Below, one piece after another: positions 56,278 through 64,000 of a stretch of DNA of 64,000 nt. A program made the position numbers and the translations under genes. Numbering within the stretch: the first letter of the stretch is position 1; each line of letters starts with the position of its first letter. Source of the DNA: Pseudonocardia sp. MH-G8 (GTDB taxonomy: Bacteria > Actinomycetota > Actinomycetes > Mycobacteriales > Pseudonocardiaceae); NCBI RefSeq assembly GCF_002262885.1, contig NZ_NKYF01000007.1:62001-126000 (forward strand), written 5' to 3'. Below the pieces are notes generated by a model. It was not told where the DNA came from. It saw nothing but the letters and a program-made list of their open reading frames with translations, and did not search any database.

Positions 56278-57048
56278 CCCCGTGAACCTGGCAGGGCGCT
56301 TCTCGAGGAACGACGCCACCCCCTCGGCGTGGTCGGCTGAGGCAAAACACTCCGCCATCGCCACCCGCGTGGCGCCGACGTGGGCGCGCAGGTCCGCGCC
56401 CGCACCCTCGAGCACGAGCTTCTTGGTGCGCACCAGCGCGAAAGGCGACGCCATCGCGATCGTGCGGGCGAGCCGCTCCGCGGCGGCCGGCAGCTCCTCG
56501 GGCTCGACCACGTCGGTCGCGAACCCGAGGGCCAGCGCCTGCCCGGCGTCGAGGTCCTCGCCGGTGTAGAGCAGTCGCAGCGCCGGCCCGACGCCGATCT
56601 GGCGGGGCAGCAGCCAGGTTCCCGCGCCGGTGTCGGACACCAGCCCGCGGTGCACGAAGTTCCAGCGGAACCGGGCCCGCGTCGACACGACGCGCAGGTC
56701 GGCCTGCGTGGCGAACTCGGCGCCCATGCCGACGGCCATCCCGTCGACGGCCGCCACGACCGGCTTCGGGCACCCCATCAGCAGCGGAACGCAGCCTCCG
56801 CCGTCGCCGTCGGCACGACCGCGGTCACCCGGTTCGCGGCCGGCCAGGTCGGCGAGGTCGATCCCGGCGCAGAAGCTGCCCGGCACTCCCGTGACCAGCA
56901 GGACCCGCACCTGCTCGTCGGCGCCGGCCCGCGCGACGCAGGCGGTGAACTCCGCCAGCATCGCGTAGGTCATCGCGCCGCGCTTCTCCGGCCGGTCGAT
57001 CGTGACGGTGGCGACGCCCTCGGTCACCTCGTAGCGGATCTCGCGCAT
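56272..57048 (-). CDS. Enoyl-CoA hydratase/isomerase family protein
   Basis: A 258-residue crotonase-fold protein: DRPEKRGAMTYAML, SFCAGIDLADLAG, the oxyanion loop DGMAVGMGAEFATQADLRV and a C-terminal FLEKRPARFTGR. It likely hydrates the enoyl-CoA made by the divergent ACAD. The promoter region shared with that ACAD has two copies of the CTGAACGNNCGTTAAG operator, so both are probably controlled together. Confidence 0.9.
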   Translation of the reverse strand: MREIRYEVTEGVATVTIDRPEKRGAMTYAMLAEFTACVARAGADEQVRVLLVTGVPGSFCAGIDLADLAGREPGDRGRADGDGGGCVPLLMGCPKPVVAAVDGMAVGMGAEFATQADLRVVSTRARFRWNFVHRGLVSDTGAGTWLLPRQIGVGPALRLLYTGEDLDAGQALALGFATDVVEPEELPAAAERLARTIAMASPFALVRTKKLVLEGAGADLRAHVGATRVAMAECFASADHAEGVASFLEKRPARFTGR

Positions 57049-57094
57049 CGGCGGGCTCCTCCTGCTTCGCTGCCGGGGGACAGAGCCATGCTAG

Positions 57095-57110
57095 CTGAAC
57101 GTTCGTTAAG
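57095..57110 (+). promoter_or_regulatory. Operator CTGAACGNNCGTTAAG, copy 3
   Basis: CTGAACGTTCGTTAAG, 47 bases upstream of the minus-strand hydratase. It is part of a 25-base direct repeat (CCATGCTNGCTGAACG...) with copy 4, 77 bases apart. Confidence 0.85.
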
Positions 57111-57171
57111 CGAGCTAGCGCCTCCGAGATCGCCTCCCTCTTTCCTCATCGCCGACGCGGTGCCATGCTGG

Positions 57172-57187
57172 CTGAACGATCGTTAAG
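57172..57187 (+). promoter_or_regulatory. Operator CTGAACGNNCGTTAAG, copy 4
   Basis: CTGAACGATCGTTAAG ends 9 bases upstream of the ACAD start and directly overlaps its ribosome-binding region (GGAGG at 57187). Confidence 0.85.
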
Positions 57188-57196
57188 GAGGCCAAC

Positions 57197-58456
57197 GTGG
57201 ACTTCGAACTCCCGGTGGAACTGACCCAACGGCTCGCCGAGCTCGACGAGTTCGTCGAGCGGGAGATCAGACCCCTCCAGTCGCAGGACGACAACGAGCG
57301 GTTCTTCGACCACCGCCGCGAGTACTCCCGCACCGACTTCGAGAACGGCGGCGTGCCGCGGCGCGAGTGGGAGGAGCTGCTCGGCGAGATGTTCCGCCGC
57401 GCCGACGCCGCCGGCTGGCTGCGCTACGGGCTGCCGAAGGAGGTCGGCGGCTGCGACGGCAGCAACCTGGACATGGCGGTCATCCGCGAGCACCTCGCCC
57501 GCAAGGGTCTCGGCCTGCACAACGACCTGCAGAACGAGGCGTCGGTGGTCGGGGACTTCCCGTTCGTCCACATGATGCTCGCCTTCGGTACGCGCGAGCA
57601 GAAGGAGGAGTTCCTGGAGCCGATGCTGAGCCGCACCAAGCGGATCGGCTTCGGCCTCACCGAGCCCGACCACGGCAGCGACGCCACGTGGATGGAGACC
57701 ACGGCCGTCCGCGACGGGGACGACTGGATCCTCAACGGGGCGAAGCGGTTCAACTCCGGCATGCACTCGGCAACGCACGACGTGGTGTTCGCGCGGACGT
57801 CCGGGAAGCCGGGGGACGCCCGCGGGATCACGGCGTTCTTCACCCCGACCGACAGCCCGGGCTTCTCGGTGGACTTCCACTGGTGGACGTTCAACATGCC
57901 CACCGACCACGCCGAGGTGACGATCCGGGACGTGCGGGTGCCGCACTCGGCGATCTTCGGTGAGGAGGGTCAGGGGTTGGCGGTCGCGCAGACGTTCGTG
58001 CACGAGAACCGGATCCGCCAGGCCGCCTCCGGGGTCGGCGCCGGGCAGTTCTGCGTCGACCGCAGCGTGGCCTACGCGCGTGAGCGGGTGACGTTCGGCC
58101 AACCGCTGGCCACCCGCCAGGCGATCCAGTGGCCGTTGGTGGAGCTGCAGACCGAGGCGGAGATGCTGCGCGGTCTGGTGCGCAAGACGGCGTGGGAGCT
58201 GGACCGGGTGCCGCACATGGAGATCAGTGACAAGGTCTCGATGTGCAACTACCGGGCCAACCGGTTCGTCTGCGAGGCGGCCGACCGCGCCATGCAGGTG
58301 CACGGCGGCCTGGGTTACACCCGGCACACGCCGTTCGAGCACATCTACCGCCACCACCGCCGCTACCGCATCACCGAGGGCTCCGAGGAGGTCCAGATGC
58401 GCAAGGTGGCGGGGTACCTGTTCGGGTTCGCCGGCCCCCGCAGGATCCGCGGATGA
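57197..58456 (+). CDS. Acyl-CoA dehydrogenase family protein
   Basis: A 419-residue ACAD with GFGLTEPDHGSDATWMET (FAD/substrate region), a HMEISDKVSMCN segment, AMQVHGGLGYTRHTPFEHIY and a Glu in RITEGSEEVQ at the catalytic position. The long N-terminal insertion (about residues 30-55) marks an unusual subgroup. It is followed by a broken cyclase gene, a TetR, an APH-fold kinase and a ligase, the context of hydroxyacyl-CoA degradation. It overlaps the next reading frame as ATGA. Confidence 0.9.
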   Translation: MDFELPVELTQRLAELDEFVEREIRPLQSQDDNERFFDHRREYSRTDFENGGVPRREWEELLGEMFRRADAAGWLRYGLPKEVGGCDGSNLDMAVIREHLARKGLGLHNDLQNEASVVGDFPFVHMMLAFGTREQKEEFLEPMLSRTKRIGFGLTEPDHGSDATWMETTAVRDGDDWILNGAKRFNSGMHSATHDVVFARTSGKPGDARGITAFFTPTDSPGFSVDFHWWTFNMPTDHAEVTIRDVRVPHSAIFGEEGQGLAVAQTFVHENRIRQAASGVGAGQFCVDRSVAYARERVTFGQPLATRQAIQWPLVELQTEAEMLRGLVRKTAWELDRVPHMEISDKVSMCNYRANRFVCEAADRAMQVHGGLGYTRHTPFEHIYRHHRRYRITEGSEEVQMRKVAGYLFGFAGPRRIRG

Positions 58457-58668
58457 CCGGCGATTTCCGGGAGATCGGCAGGCGGCTGTCGAACTGGGGC
58501 AGCTGGGACGTCGACGGGCGGCGCGACGTGCGGGGCACCACGAGCCTGGATGCCACGCCGGCCGCACAGGGCACCGAGGTGCGCGCGGGTGACGTCTTCA
58601 TGGCAGCGCCGCCGATCAGGTTCCGCCGCGCGCTCGGCTCGCCGATCAACCCCCTGGCCGTCAAGTGA
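58453..58668 (+). pseudogene. Cyclase-family gene with internal deletion
   Basis: A 71-residue frame starting with an ATGA overlap. It opens DFREIGRRLSNWGSWD, like the N-terminus of kynurenine-formamidase/cyclase-family proteins (GERLSNWGRWG type), and closes ALGSPINPLAVK, like their C-terminus. The metal-binding HxGTHxD centre and about 200 residues are missing. It looks like an in-frame internal deletion and should be inactive. Confidence 0.6.
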
Positions 58669-58731
58669 GGACGTCCGTGCAGGTAGCCTGGCTGCCCCTG
58701 ACCGACCGGACGCCTGATGGGAGGTGGCCGC

Positions 58732-59376
58732 GTGGCGAGTCCCGCCCGTCCGCATCCCGCCCGTCCGCACCCGGCTACGTCCGGCTCGTCGCGGTCGAGC
58801 CTGCCGGGGGAGTCGGGCATCCTGGACGCGGCGATCGCGGTCATGGCCGAGCACGGCTACCACGGCACCTCCGTGCGGGACATCGCGGTGCGCGCCGGGG
58901 TGAGCCCGGCGGCGCTCTACCACCACTTCACCTCGAAGCAGCAGGTCCTCGCCACGATCATGGAACGGGGGATCGAGGCGTTGCTGCACCGCACCTCCAC
59001 GGCGCTCGACGCGGCGGGCGAGCACCCCGCGGACCGGCTGCGGGCGCTGGTCGAGGTGCAGGTGCTGTTCCACCTCGAGGACCAGCGGGGCACGCTGCTG
59101 GGCACCAGCGAGCTGCGTGCGCTGGAGGAGCCGGTCCGCAGCGCGCACCGGGCCAAGCGGCTGCAGCAGCAGCGCTACTTCGACGCGACCGTCGCGGACG
59201 GGGTGGCGCGGGAGGTGTTCACCACCTCCCTGCCGGACGAGGCCGCGCGGGCGATCGTGGTGATGTGCACCGGCGTCGCGGGCTGGTTCTCCGCAGGCGG
59301 CCGGCTGAGCCGCGCCCAGGTGGTGCGCCGCTACCAGCGGCTGGCCCTCGACATGGTCGGGTCGCGCACCGGCTGA
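58732..59376 (+). CDS. TetR family regulator (KstR2-like type)
   Basis: A 214-residue regulator with HTH TSVRDIAVRAGVSPAALYHH (about residues 47-66) and a ligand domain typical of TetR proteins beside CoA-dependent catabolic genes. GTG 58732 has GGAGG seven bases upstream and is preferred to ATG 58717. As the only TetR inside the 57-64 kb unit it is a prime candidate for binding the CTGAACGNNCGTTAAG operators. Confidence 0.87.
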   Translation: MASPARPHPARPHPATSGSSRSSLPGESGILDAAIAVMAEHGYHGTSVRDIAVRAGVSPAALYHHFTSKQQVLATIMERGIEALLHRTSTALDAAGEHPADRLRALVEVQVLFHLEDQRGTLLGTSELRALEEPVRSAHRAKRLQQQRYFDATVADGVAREVFTTSLPDEAARAIVVMCTGVAGWFSAGGRLSRAQVVRRYQRLALDMVGSRTG

Positions 59377-59398
59377 TCCCGGCTCGCGGAGGTGTCCG

Positions 59399-60793
59399 GT
59401 GACGACCCCCGTGCTCGACGGGCGCGCGGTCGACGCGTCCGACCCGGACGTGCTGGCCCGCCTGCTGGAGCGCCGGCTCGCGGTGGTGCTGGGTACCGGG
59501 GTGACGGTGCCGCCTCCGACCCGGCTCACCGGTGGGGCCAGCCTGGAGACGTGGTCGTTCGCCGCGCACGGGGCCGGCGGACCACCGCGGCGGCTCGTGC
59601 TGCGCCGCGACCCGCCCGGCGCCGGGCGCCCGGAGGGGATGGCCAGGGAGGCGGACGCCATCGCCGCCGCGCAGGCCGGGGGTGTCCCGGTGCCGCGGCT
59701 GGTCGACAGCGGCACCGACCCGGCGGTGCTGGGCTCGCCGTACCTGCTCACCGAGCACGTCGACGGCGAGACGATCGCGCGCCGGCTGCTGCGGGAGCCC
59801 CGGTACGCCGCGGCGCGCAAAGGCCTGGCCGCCGAGCTGGGACGCACGCTCGCCCGCATCCACGCGATCCCGGTCGAGGACGTGCCGGGCTTGGAGCCGG
59901 TCGAGCCGCTGGAGAGCCTGCGCGCCACCTACGACGCGCTCGGCGAGCCGCTGCCGACCATCGAGATCGCGATGAAGTGGCTGGAGCGCAACCGCCCCGC
60001 CGACGTGGCCGAGACCGTGGTGCACGGCGACTTCCGCACCGGCAACCTGATCGTCGACCCCGACGGGCTGCGGGCGGTGCTCGACTGGGAGGTGGTGCAC
60101 CGCGGCGATCCGCGCGAGGACCTCGGCTGGCTGTGCGTGAAGTGCTGGCGCTTCGGCTCGCCGCTGCCCGCGGGCGGGTTCGGCACCGTCGAGCAGCTCC
60201 TCGACGGCTACGCGGAGGTGGCCGGGCACCGCCCCGACCCGGAGGCCGTGCGCTGGTGGCAGGTGTACGGCACCGCGCGCTGGGCCGTCGGCTGCCGGGG
60301 CATGGCCGAGCGGCACCTGTCGGGGCAGACGCCGTCGGTCGAGCTCGCCGCGATCGGCCGGCGCGTGTGCGAGCAGGAGCACGACGTGCTGCTCGCGCTG
60401 GGACTGCCCGCGGACCCGCCGGAGGCGGGGGACCCGGCGCCCGGCTCCGACCTGCACGGCCACCCCACGGCGGCGGAGCTCGTGGCCGCCGTCTCGATGT
60501 TCCTGCGCGAGGACGTCATGCCCGCCACCGAGGGCAGGCTGAACTTCCTCGCGCGGGTGGCCGCGGGCGCGCTCGACGGCGTCGGGCGCGAGCTGCTGCT
60601 CGGGCCGGAGCAGGAGCGGCGGCACCGCGAGCGCCTCGCCGCGTTCGCCCACGAGGACCAGGCGGGGCTCGCCGCGGCGATCCGCGCCGGCGTGCTCGAG
60701 GCGGACGACCCCGCGCTGCTCGCCGCCGTCCGGGCCGCGGTGACCGACCGGCTCGCCGTGGCCAACCCGCGCTACCTGGCCCACCCCGGCTGA
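59399..60793 (+). CDS. APH-fold phosphotransferase fused to DUF6285
   Basis: A 464-residue protein: an APH-fold kinase (about residues 30-330) with LTGGASLETWSF, catalytic VVHGDFRTGNLIVD and VLDWEVVHRGDPREDLGWL, followed by a C-terminal DUF6285 helical domain starting near DLHGHPTAAELVAAV. DUF6285 is usually a separate small gene next to such kinases, so the fusion supports a joint function. Likely role: phosphorylating a hydroxyacyl-CoA for ACAD-dependent elimination. The GTG follows GGAGG. Confidence 0.87.
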   Translation: MTTPVLDGRAVDASDPDVLARLLERRLAVVLGTGVTVPPPTRLTGGASLETWSFAAHGAGGPPRRLVLRRDPPGAGRPEGMAREADAIAAAQAGGVPVPRLVDSGTDPAVLGSPYLLTEHVDGETIARRLLREPRYAAARKGLAAELGRTLARIHAIPVEDVPGLEPVEPLESLRATYDALGEPLPTIEIAMKWLERNRPADVAETVVHGDFRTGNLIVDPDGLRAVLDWEVVHRGDPREDLGWLCVKCWRFGSPLPAGGFGTVEQLLDGYAEVAGHRPDPEAVRWWQVYGTARWAVGCRGMAERHLSGQTPSVELAAIGRRVCEQEHDVLLALGLPADPPEAGDPAPGSDLHGHPTAAELVAAVSMFLREDVMPATEGRLNFLARVAAGALDGVGRELLLGPEQERRHRERLAAFAHEDQAGLAAAIRAGVLEADDPALLAAVRAAVTDRLAVANPRYLAHPG

Positions 60794-60833
60794 CGGGGGA
60801 CCGTTCCCACCGCTGCTCGACCACGGAGGATCG

Positions 60834-62393
60834 ATGAGGATCAGTGACGTGGTGGCGTTCGCCGCGATGCGGGCGCCCGAGGTGACCGCGCTGGAGTTCG
60901 AGGACAGGGCGTGGAGCTACCGGGAGCTCCACGCCGACGTGTGCCGGCTCGCCCACGGCCTGGGCAGTATCGCCCGGCCCGGCGACCGGGTCGCCGTGCT
61001 CACCGAGAACAACCCGGAGTACGTGCTGGCCTACTACGGCGTGCCGCTCGCCGGGATGGCGCTGGTGTTCGTCAACCACCGGTTGGCGCCGCGCGAGGTC
61101 GTCGACCTGCTGTCCGACTCGACGCCCAGCGTGCTTGTCACCGAGGGGAAGTTCCTCTACACGGCCCGGGCGGCCGCGGCGGCGGTCGACTCGATCCGCA
61201 CGATCGTCACCGTCGACGGGCCGGCCGAGGACGCGCTCGGGTTCGCCGCGCTGCTGGACGGGCGGCCGGCCACCGAGCCCGCCCCGCCCGACGAGGACGC
61301 GCCCGCCTGGCTGCTCTACACCTCCGGCACGACCGGACGGGCGAAGGGCGCCGTCCTGACCCACCGCAACGTCGCCGCCGCCGTGGTCAACGCCGGCGTG
61401 AGCTGGTCGCGGGGCGGTGAGGAGCGCGTCGTGTCGCTGTGCCCGTGGCCGCTGTGCCACATCGCGGGCTACGGCGTGCTGGTGTCGCACATGGTCGCCG
61501 ACACGGTGGTGCTGCTGCGCCGCTACGACCCGGAGGGTTTCCTCGCCGCCGTGGCGCGGCACCGGGTGACCAGCACGACCGTGGCGCCGACGATGCTCGC
61601 GATGCTGCTGCGCCACCCCGCGTTCGACTCCTACGACACCTCGTCGATCACGCGCATCGGCTACGGCTCGGCGCCGATGCCGGTGGCGACCCTGCGCGAG
61701 GGGATGCGCCGCTTCCCGAACGCCTCGTTCCAGACCGGGTTCGGGATGACCGAGCTCGCCGGCAACGTGCTCGTGCACAGCGCTGAGGACCACGTCGCCG
61801 CGGCGGCCGGGCGCACCGAGCTGCTGGCGTCGGTGGGCAGGCCGATGGCCGTGTCGGCCGTCCGGGTGGTCGACGAGACCGGGACCGACTGCGCCCCGGA
61901 CGAGGTGGGCGAGCTCGTGGTCCGTGGCGACCAGGTGTGCTCCGCGTACTGGAACCGCCCGGACGCGAGTGCCGAGGCGTTCCGCGACGGCTGGTTCCAC
62001 AGCGGTGACCTCGCCCGCCGGGACGCCGAGGGCTACTTCTACATCGTCGACCGCAGGAAGGACATGATCCTCACCGGCGGGGAGAACGTGTACTCCCGCG
62101 AGGTCGAGGAGGTGCTGCACCAGCACCCGGCGGTGGCAGCGGCCGCGGTGGTCGGGGTGCCGGACGAGGTGTGGGGCGAGCGGGTGGTCGCGGTGATCGA
62201 GCCGCTGGCCGGGCAGCGGCCCACCGGGGCCGAGATCCGCGAGTTCTGCGCGGGGCAGCTGGCCGGTTACAAGTGCCCCCGCCAGGTGCTGATCGTCGAC
62301 GGGCTGCCGCGCAACACCGTCGGAAAGATCCTCAAGCGCGAGCTGCGGGCCCGGGTGCGCGACGCCGTTGACACGGCCGGGAGCCCCTCGTAG
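60834..62393 (+). CDS. Acyl-CoA ligase (AMP-forming)
   Basis: A 519-residue ANL enzyme: P-loop YTSGTTGRAKGAVLTHRN, GFGMTELAGN, the hinge FYIVDRRKDMILTGGENV and catalytic Lys in PRNTVGKILKRE. It makes an acyl-CoA for the kinase/ACAD route. A GGAGG site precedes the ATG. It is distinct in sequence from the ligase at 46285, suggesting a different acid or chain length. Confidence 0.93.
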   Translation: MRISDVVAFAAMRAPEVTALEFEDRAWSYRELHADVCRLAHGLGSIARPGDRVAVLTENNPEYVLAYYGVPLAGMALVFVNHRLAPREVVDLLSDSTPSVLVTEGKFLYTARAAAAAVDSIRTIVTVDGPAEDALGFAALLDGRPATEPAPPDEDAPAWLLYTSGTTGRAKGAVLTHRNVAAAVVNAGVSWSRGGEERVVSLCPWPLCHIAGYGVLVSHMVADTVVLLRRYDPEGFLAAVARHRVTSTTVAPTMLAMLLRHPAFDSYDTSSITRIGYGSAPMPVATLREGMRRFPNASFQTGFGMTELAGNVLVHSAEDHVAAAAGRTELLASVGRPMAVSAVRVVDETGTDCAPDEVGELVVRGDQVCSAYWNRPDASAEAFRDGWFHSGDLARRDAEGYFYIVDRRKDMILTGGENVYSREVEEVLHQHPAVAAAAVVGVPDEVWGERVVAVIEPLAGQRPTGAEIREFCAGQLAGYKCPRQVLIVDGLPRNTVGKILKRELRARVRDAVDTAGSPS

Positions 62394-62398
62394 CGTGA

Positions 62399-62414
62399 CT
62401 TAACGGTCGTTCAG
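62399..62414 (-). promoter_or_regulatory. Operator CTGAACGNNCGTTAAG, copy 5
   Basis: CTTAACGGTCGTTCAG on the plus strand, i.e. the motif in reverse orientation, 28 bases upstream of the SMP-30-like gene at 62443. Confidence 0.8.
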
Positions 62415-62442
62415 TCAGGAGAGCGCGACGAAGGGCTCGAAC

Positions 62443-63405
62443 ATGGTCAGTGCCGACCCCACCGCCGGAACCCGGATGCGTCCTGTCGCCACGGGGCTGC
62501 AGTTCCCCGAAGGACCGATCGCGCTGCGCGACGGCAGCGTCCTGCTCGTCGAGATCAAGCGCGGCACGCTCTCGCGCGTCGCGCCGGACGGGCGGGTGAG
62601 CGTCGTGGCCGAGCTGGGCGGCGGTCCCAACGGCGCCGCGATCGGCCCCGACGGCGCCGCCTACGTCTGCAACAACGGCGGCTTCGAGTGGCACGAGCGG
62701 AACGGGATCACCGCGCCGGGCCACCAGCCCGCCGACTACATCGGCGGCCGAATCCAGCGCGTCGTCCTCGACGGGCCGGGCGCCGGCACCGTCACCGACC
62801 TCTACACCTCCTGCGACGGGCGGCCGCTGCGCGGTCCCAACGACATCGTGTTCGACGCGGACGGCGGCTTCTGGTTCACCGATCTGGGCAAGGGCCGGGC
62901 GCGCGAGAGCGACACCGGCGCCCTCTACTACGCACGGCCCGACGGCTCGTCGATCACCGAGGTCGTGCACCCGCTCGTGCAGCCCAACGGGGTCGGCCTG
63001 TCCCCGGACGGATCGCGGGTCTACGTCGCCGAGACCGGGCCGGGCCGGGTCTGGTGCTGGGACGTCCCCACCCCGGGCCGCGTGCAACCGGCCGAGGGCG
63101 GCGTCGGGGCGGGCGGGGCGCGGCTGCTGCACGGGTTCGCCGGGTACCAGATGCTCGACTCGCTGGCCGTCGACGGTGCCGGCAACGTCTGCGTCGCCAC
63201 CCTGATCACCGGCGCGGTGAGCGTGCTCGCGCCGGACGGCACGCTGCTGCGGCAGGTGCCGGTCCCGGAACCCGACCCGTTCGTCACCAACATCTGCTTC
63301 GCCGGGGCCGACTCCCGCACCGCCTACGTCACCTCGTCCGGGCGGGGGGTCCTCTACGCCCTGGGGTGGGCCGGCGCGGGCCTCGACCTGGCGTTCACGG
63401 TATGA
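62443..63405 (+). CDS. SMP-30/gluconolactonase family lactonase
   Basis: A 320-residue beta-propeller with metal-ligand motifs LQFPEGPIA (Glu), GGPNGAAIGPDG, RGPNDIVFDADGG (Asn) and PNGVGLSPDGS (Asp region). A lactonase here fits a pathway that forms lactones by Baeyer-Villiger oxidation and would open them to hydroxy acids. It has an operator copy just upstream and overlaps the next ligase as ATGA. Confidence 0.88.
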   Translation: MVSADPTAGTRMRPVATGLQFPEGPIALRDGSVLLVEIKRGTLSRVAPDGRVSVVAELGGGPNGAAIGPDGAAYVCNNGGFEWHERNGITAPGHQPADYIGGRIQRVVLDGPGAGTVTDLYTSCDGRPLRGPNDIVFDADGGFWFTDLGKGRARESDTGALYYARPDGSSITEVVHPLVQPNGVGLSPDGSRVYVAETGPGRVWCWDVPTPGRVQPAEGGVGAGGARLLHGFAGYQMLDSLAVDGAGNVCVATLITGAVSVLAPDGTLLRQVPVPEPDPFVTNICFAGADSRTAYVTSSGRGVLYALGWAGAGLDLAFTV

Positions 63406-64000
63406 GCGCGCCCGGGAGCAGCACGGCCGTGAGCCCGCGGGCGGCGCTCACCGCCCGGTTCACCGCGCCGGGCGCCGAGTTCGAGGTCGTCGACCGCGTG
63501 GTGCGGGGCATCCCGATGCGCGTCTACTCCGGCGGCCCGCAGACCCTGCGCGAGGTGCTGCGGGAGAGCGCGGCGTTCGGGGACCGCACCTACCAGGTGT
63601 ACGGCACGCAGCGCTGGACCTTCGCCGAGCACCTGCGGCAGACGGCCGGGCTCGCGCACCGCCTGACGGGGGAGTTCGGGCTGCGCAAGGGCGACCGTCT
63701 CGCGGTCACGATGCGCAACTACCCGGAGTGGCCGACGGTGTTCTTCGCCGCCCAGGCCGTCGGTGTCGTCGTGGTGCCGCTCAACGCGTGGTGGTCGGCC
63801 GCCGAGCTGCGCTACGCGCTGGCCGACTCCGGGGCGCGGCTCGTGGTGGCCGACGCGGAGCGCGCGGCGCTGATCGCCCCGCAGCTGCCCGAGCTCGGCG
63901 GGATCCCGCTGATCGAGGTGCGGGGCGGGGAGCGGCCGGTGCCCGGTGCGCGGCGATGGGCCGACCTCCTCGCCGCGCTCGACCCCCACGCGACGCTGCC
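63402..64000 (+). CDS. Acyl-CoA ligase (AMP-forming), N-terminal part (partial)
   Basis: The first 199 residues of an ANL enzyme, cut by the window end. Visible features are GDRTYQVYGTQRWTFAEHL and KGDRLAVTMRNYPEWPTVFFA, ahead of the P-loop region, which is not reached. The ATG overlaps the lactonase stop (ATGA), so the acid released by that lactonase is a likely substrate. Confidence 0.9.
   Translation, partial: MSAPGSSTAVSPRAALTARFTAPGAEFEVVDRVVRGIPMRVYSGGPQTLREVLRESAAFGDRTYQVYGTQRWTFAEHLRQTAGLAHRLTGEFGLRKGDRLAVTMRNYPEWPTVFFAAQAVGVVVVPLNAWWSAAELRYALADSGARLVVADAERAALIAPQLPELGGIPLIEVRGGERPVPGARRWADLLAALDPHATL

Overview
The window is high-G+C actinobacterial chromosome. Gene families (AdoK-type adenosine kinase, SOS-controlled DUF222/HNH gene, many TetR regulators, ACAD/APH catabolic genes) and dense ATGA/GTGA gene overlaps fit a Pseudonocardia-like member of the Pseudonocardiales; the genus is an inference. 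No rRNA, tRNA or CRISPR array was seen.

1-5.7 kb is a plus-strand methyl-cycle and one-carbon operon: end of metK, then ahcY, purU, adoK, folD and a short metF. It makes SAM, clears S-adenosylhomocysteine and adenosine, and recycles folate one-carbon units. 5.7-25 kb is a mixed accessory region: an SMP-30 protein, an SOS-box-controlled DUF222/HNH gene, decayed genes (IS701-like and IS5-like transposase scraps, LuxR tail, glycosyltransferase, NmrA stub), a DUF418 membrane protein, two secreted or cytosolic peptidases, a protein with four cold-shock domains, a Ser/Thr kinase, and two TetR-controlled divergent units.

25-52 kb and 55-64 kb form a large catabolic island. Minus strand 25.2-41.4 kb holds two GAF/PucR-type regulators, several SDRs, a luciferase-like monooxygenase, an EthD protein, a hydrolase, and a complete Dpp/Opp peptide-type ABC transporter with an alcohol dehydrogenase. 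Plus strand 41.8-47.9 kb is a flavin-centred operon: a second luciferase-like monooxygenase, hydrolase, FMN reductase, degenerate RibBA-like protein, nitroreductase and acyl-CoA ligase. 48.6-53.7 kb holds an ACAD10/11-like dehydrogenase, an APH-fold kinase, nitronate monooxygenase and a sodium symporter. 55.3-64 kb holds two enoyl-CoA hydratases, another ACAD, a second APH-fold kinase with DUF6285, two ligases and an SMP-30 protein. Together they suggest oxidation of a cyclic or alicyclic alcohol/ketone to a lactone, hydrolysis to a hydroxy acid, CoA activation, phosphorylation and ACAD-dependent elimination, then beta-oxidation. The substrate is unknown.

Three observations stand out. A 16-base signature CTGAACGNNCGTTAAG occurs five times, each time before a catabolic transcription unit. 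A 1,084-bp segment (39605-40688) is inverted inside the dpp operon; flipping it back restores dppB, dppC and a 4-base dppC/dppD overlap exactly. Two gene-free stretches (8.5-9.5 kb and 53.7-55.3 kb) share a mosaic of repeats: 71-bp tandem units, a dispersed module and long hairpins with AGACGTGAG-type ends.
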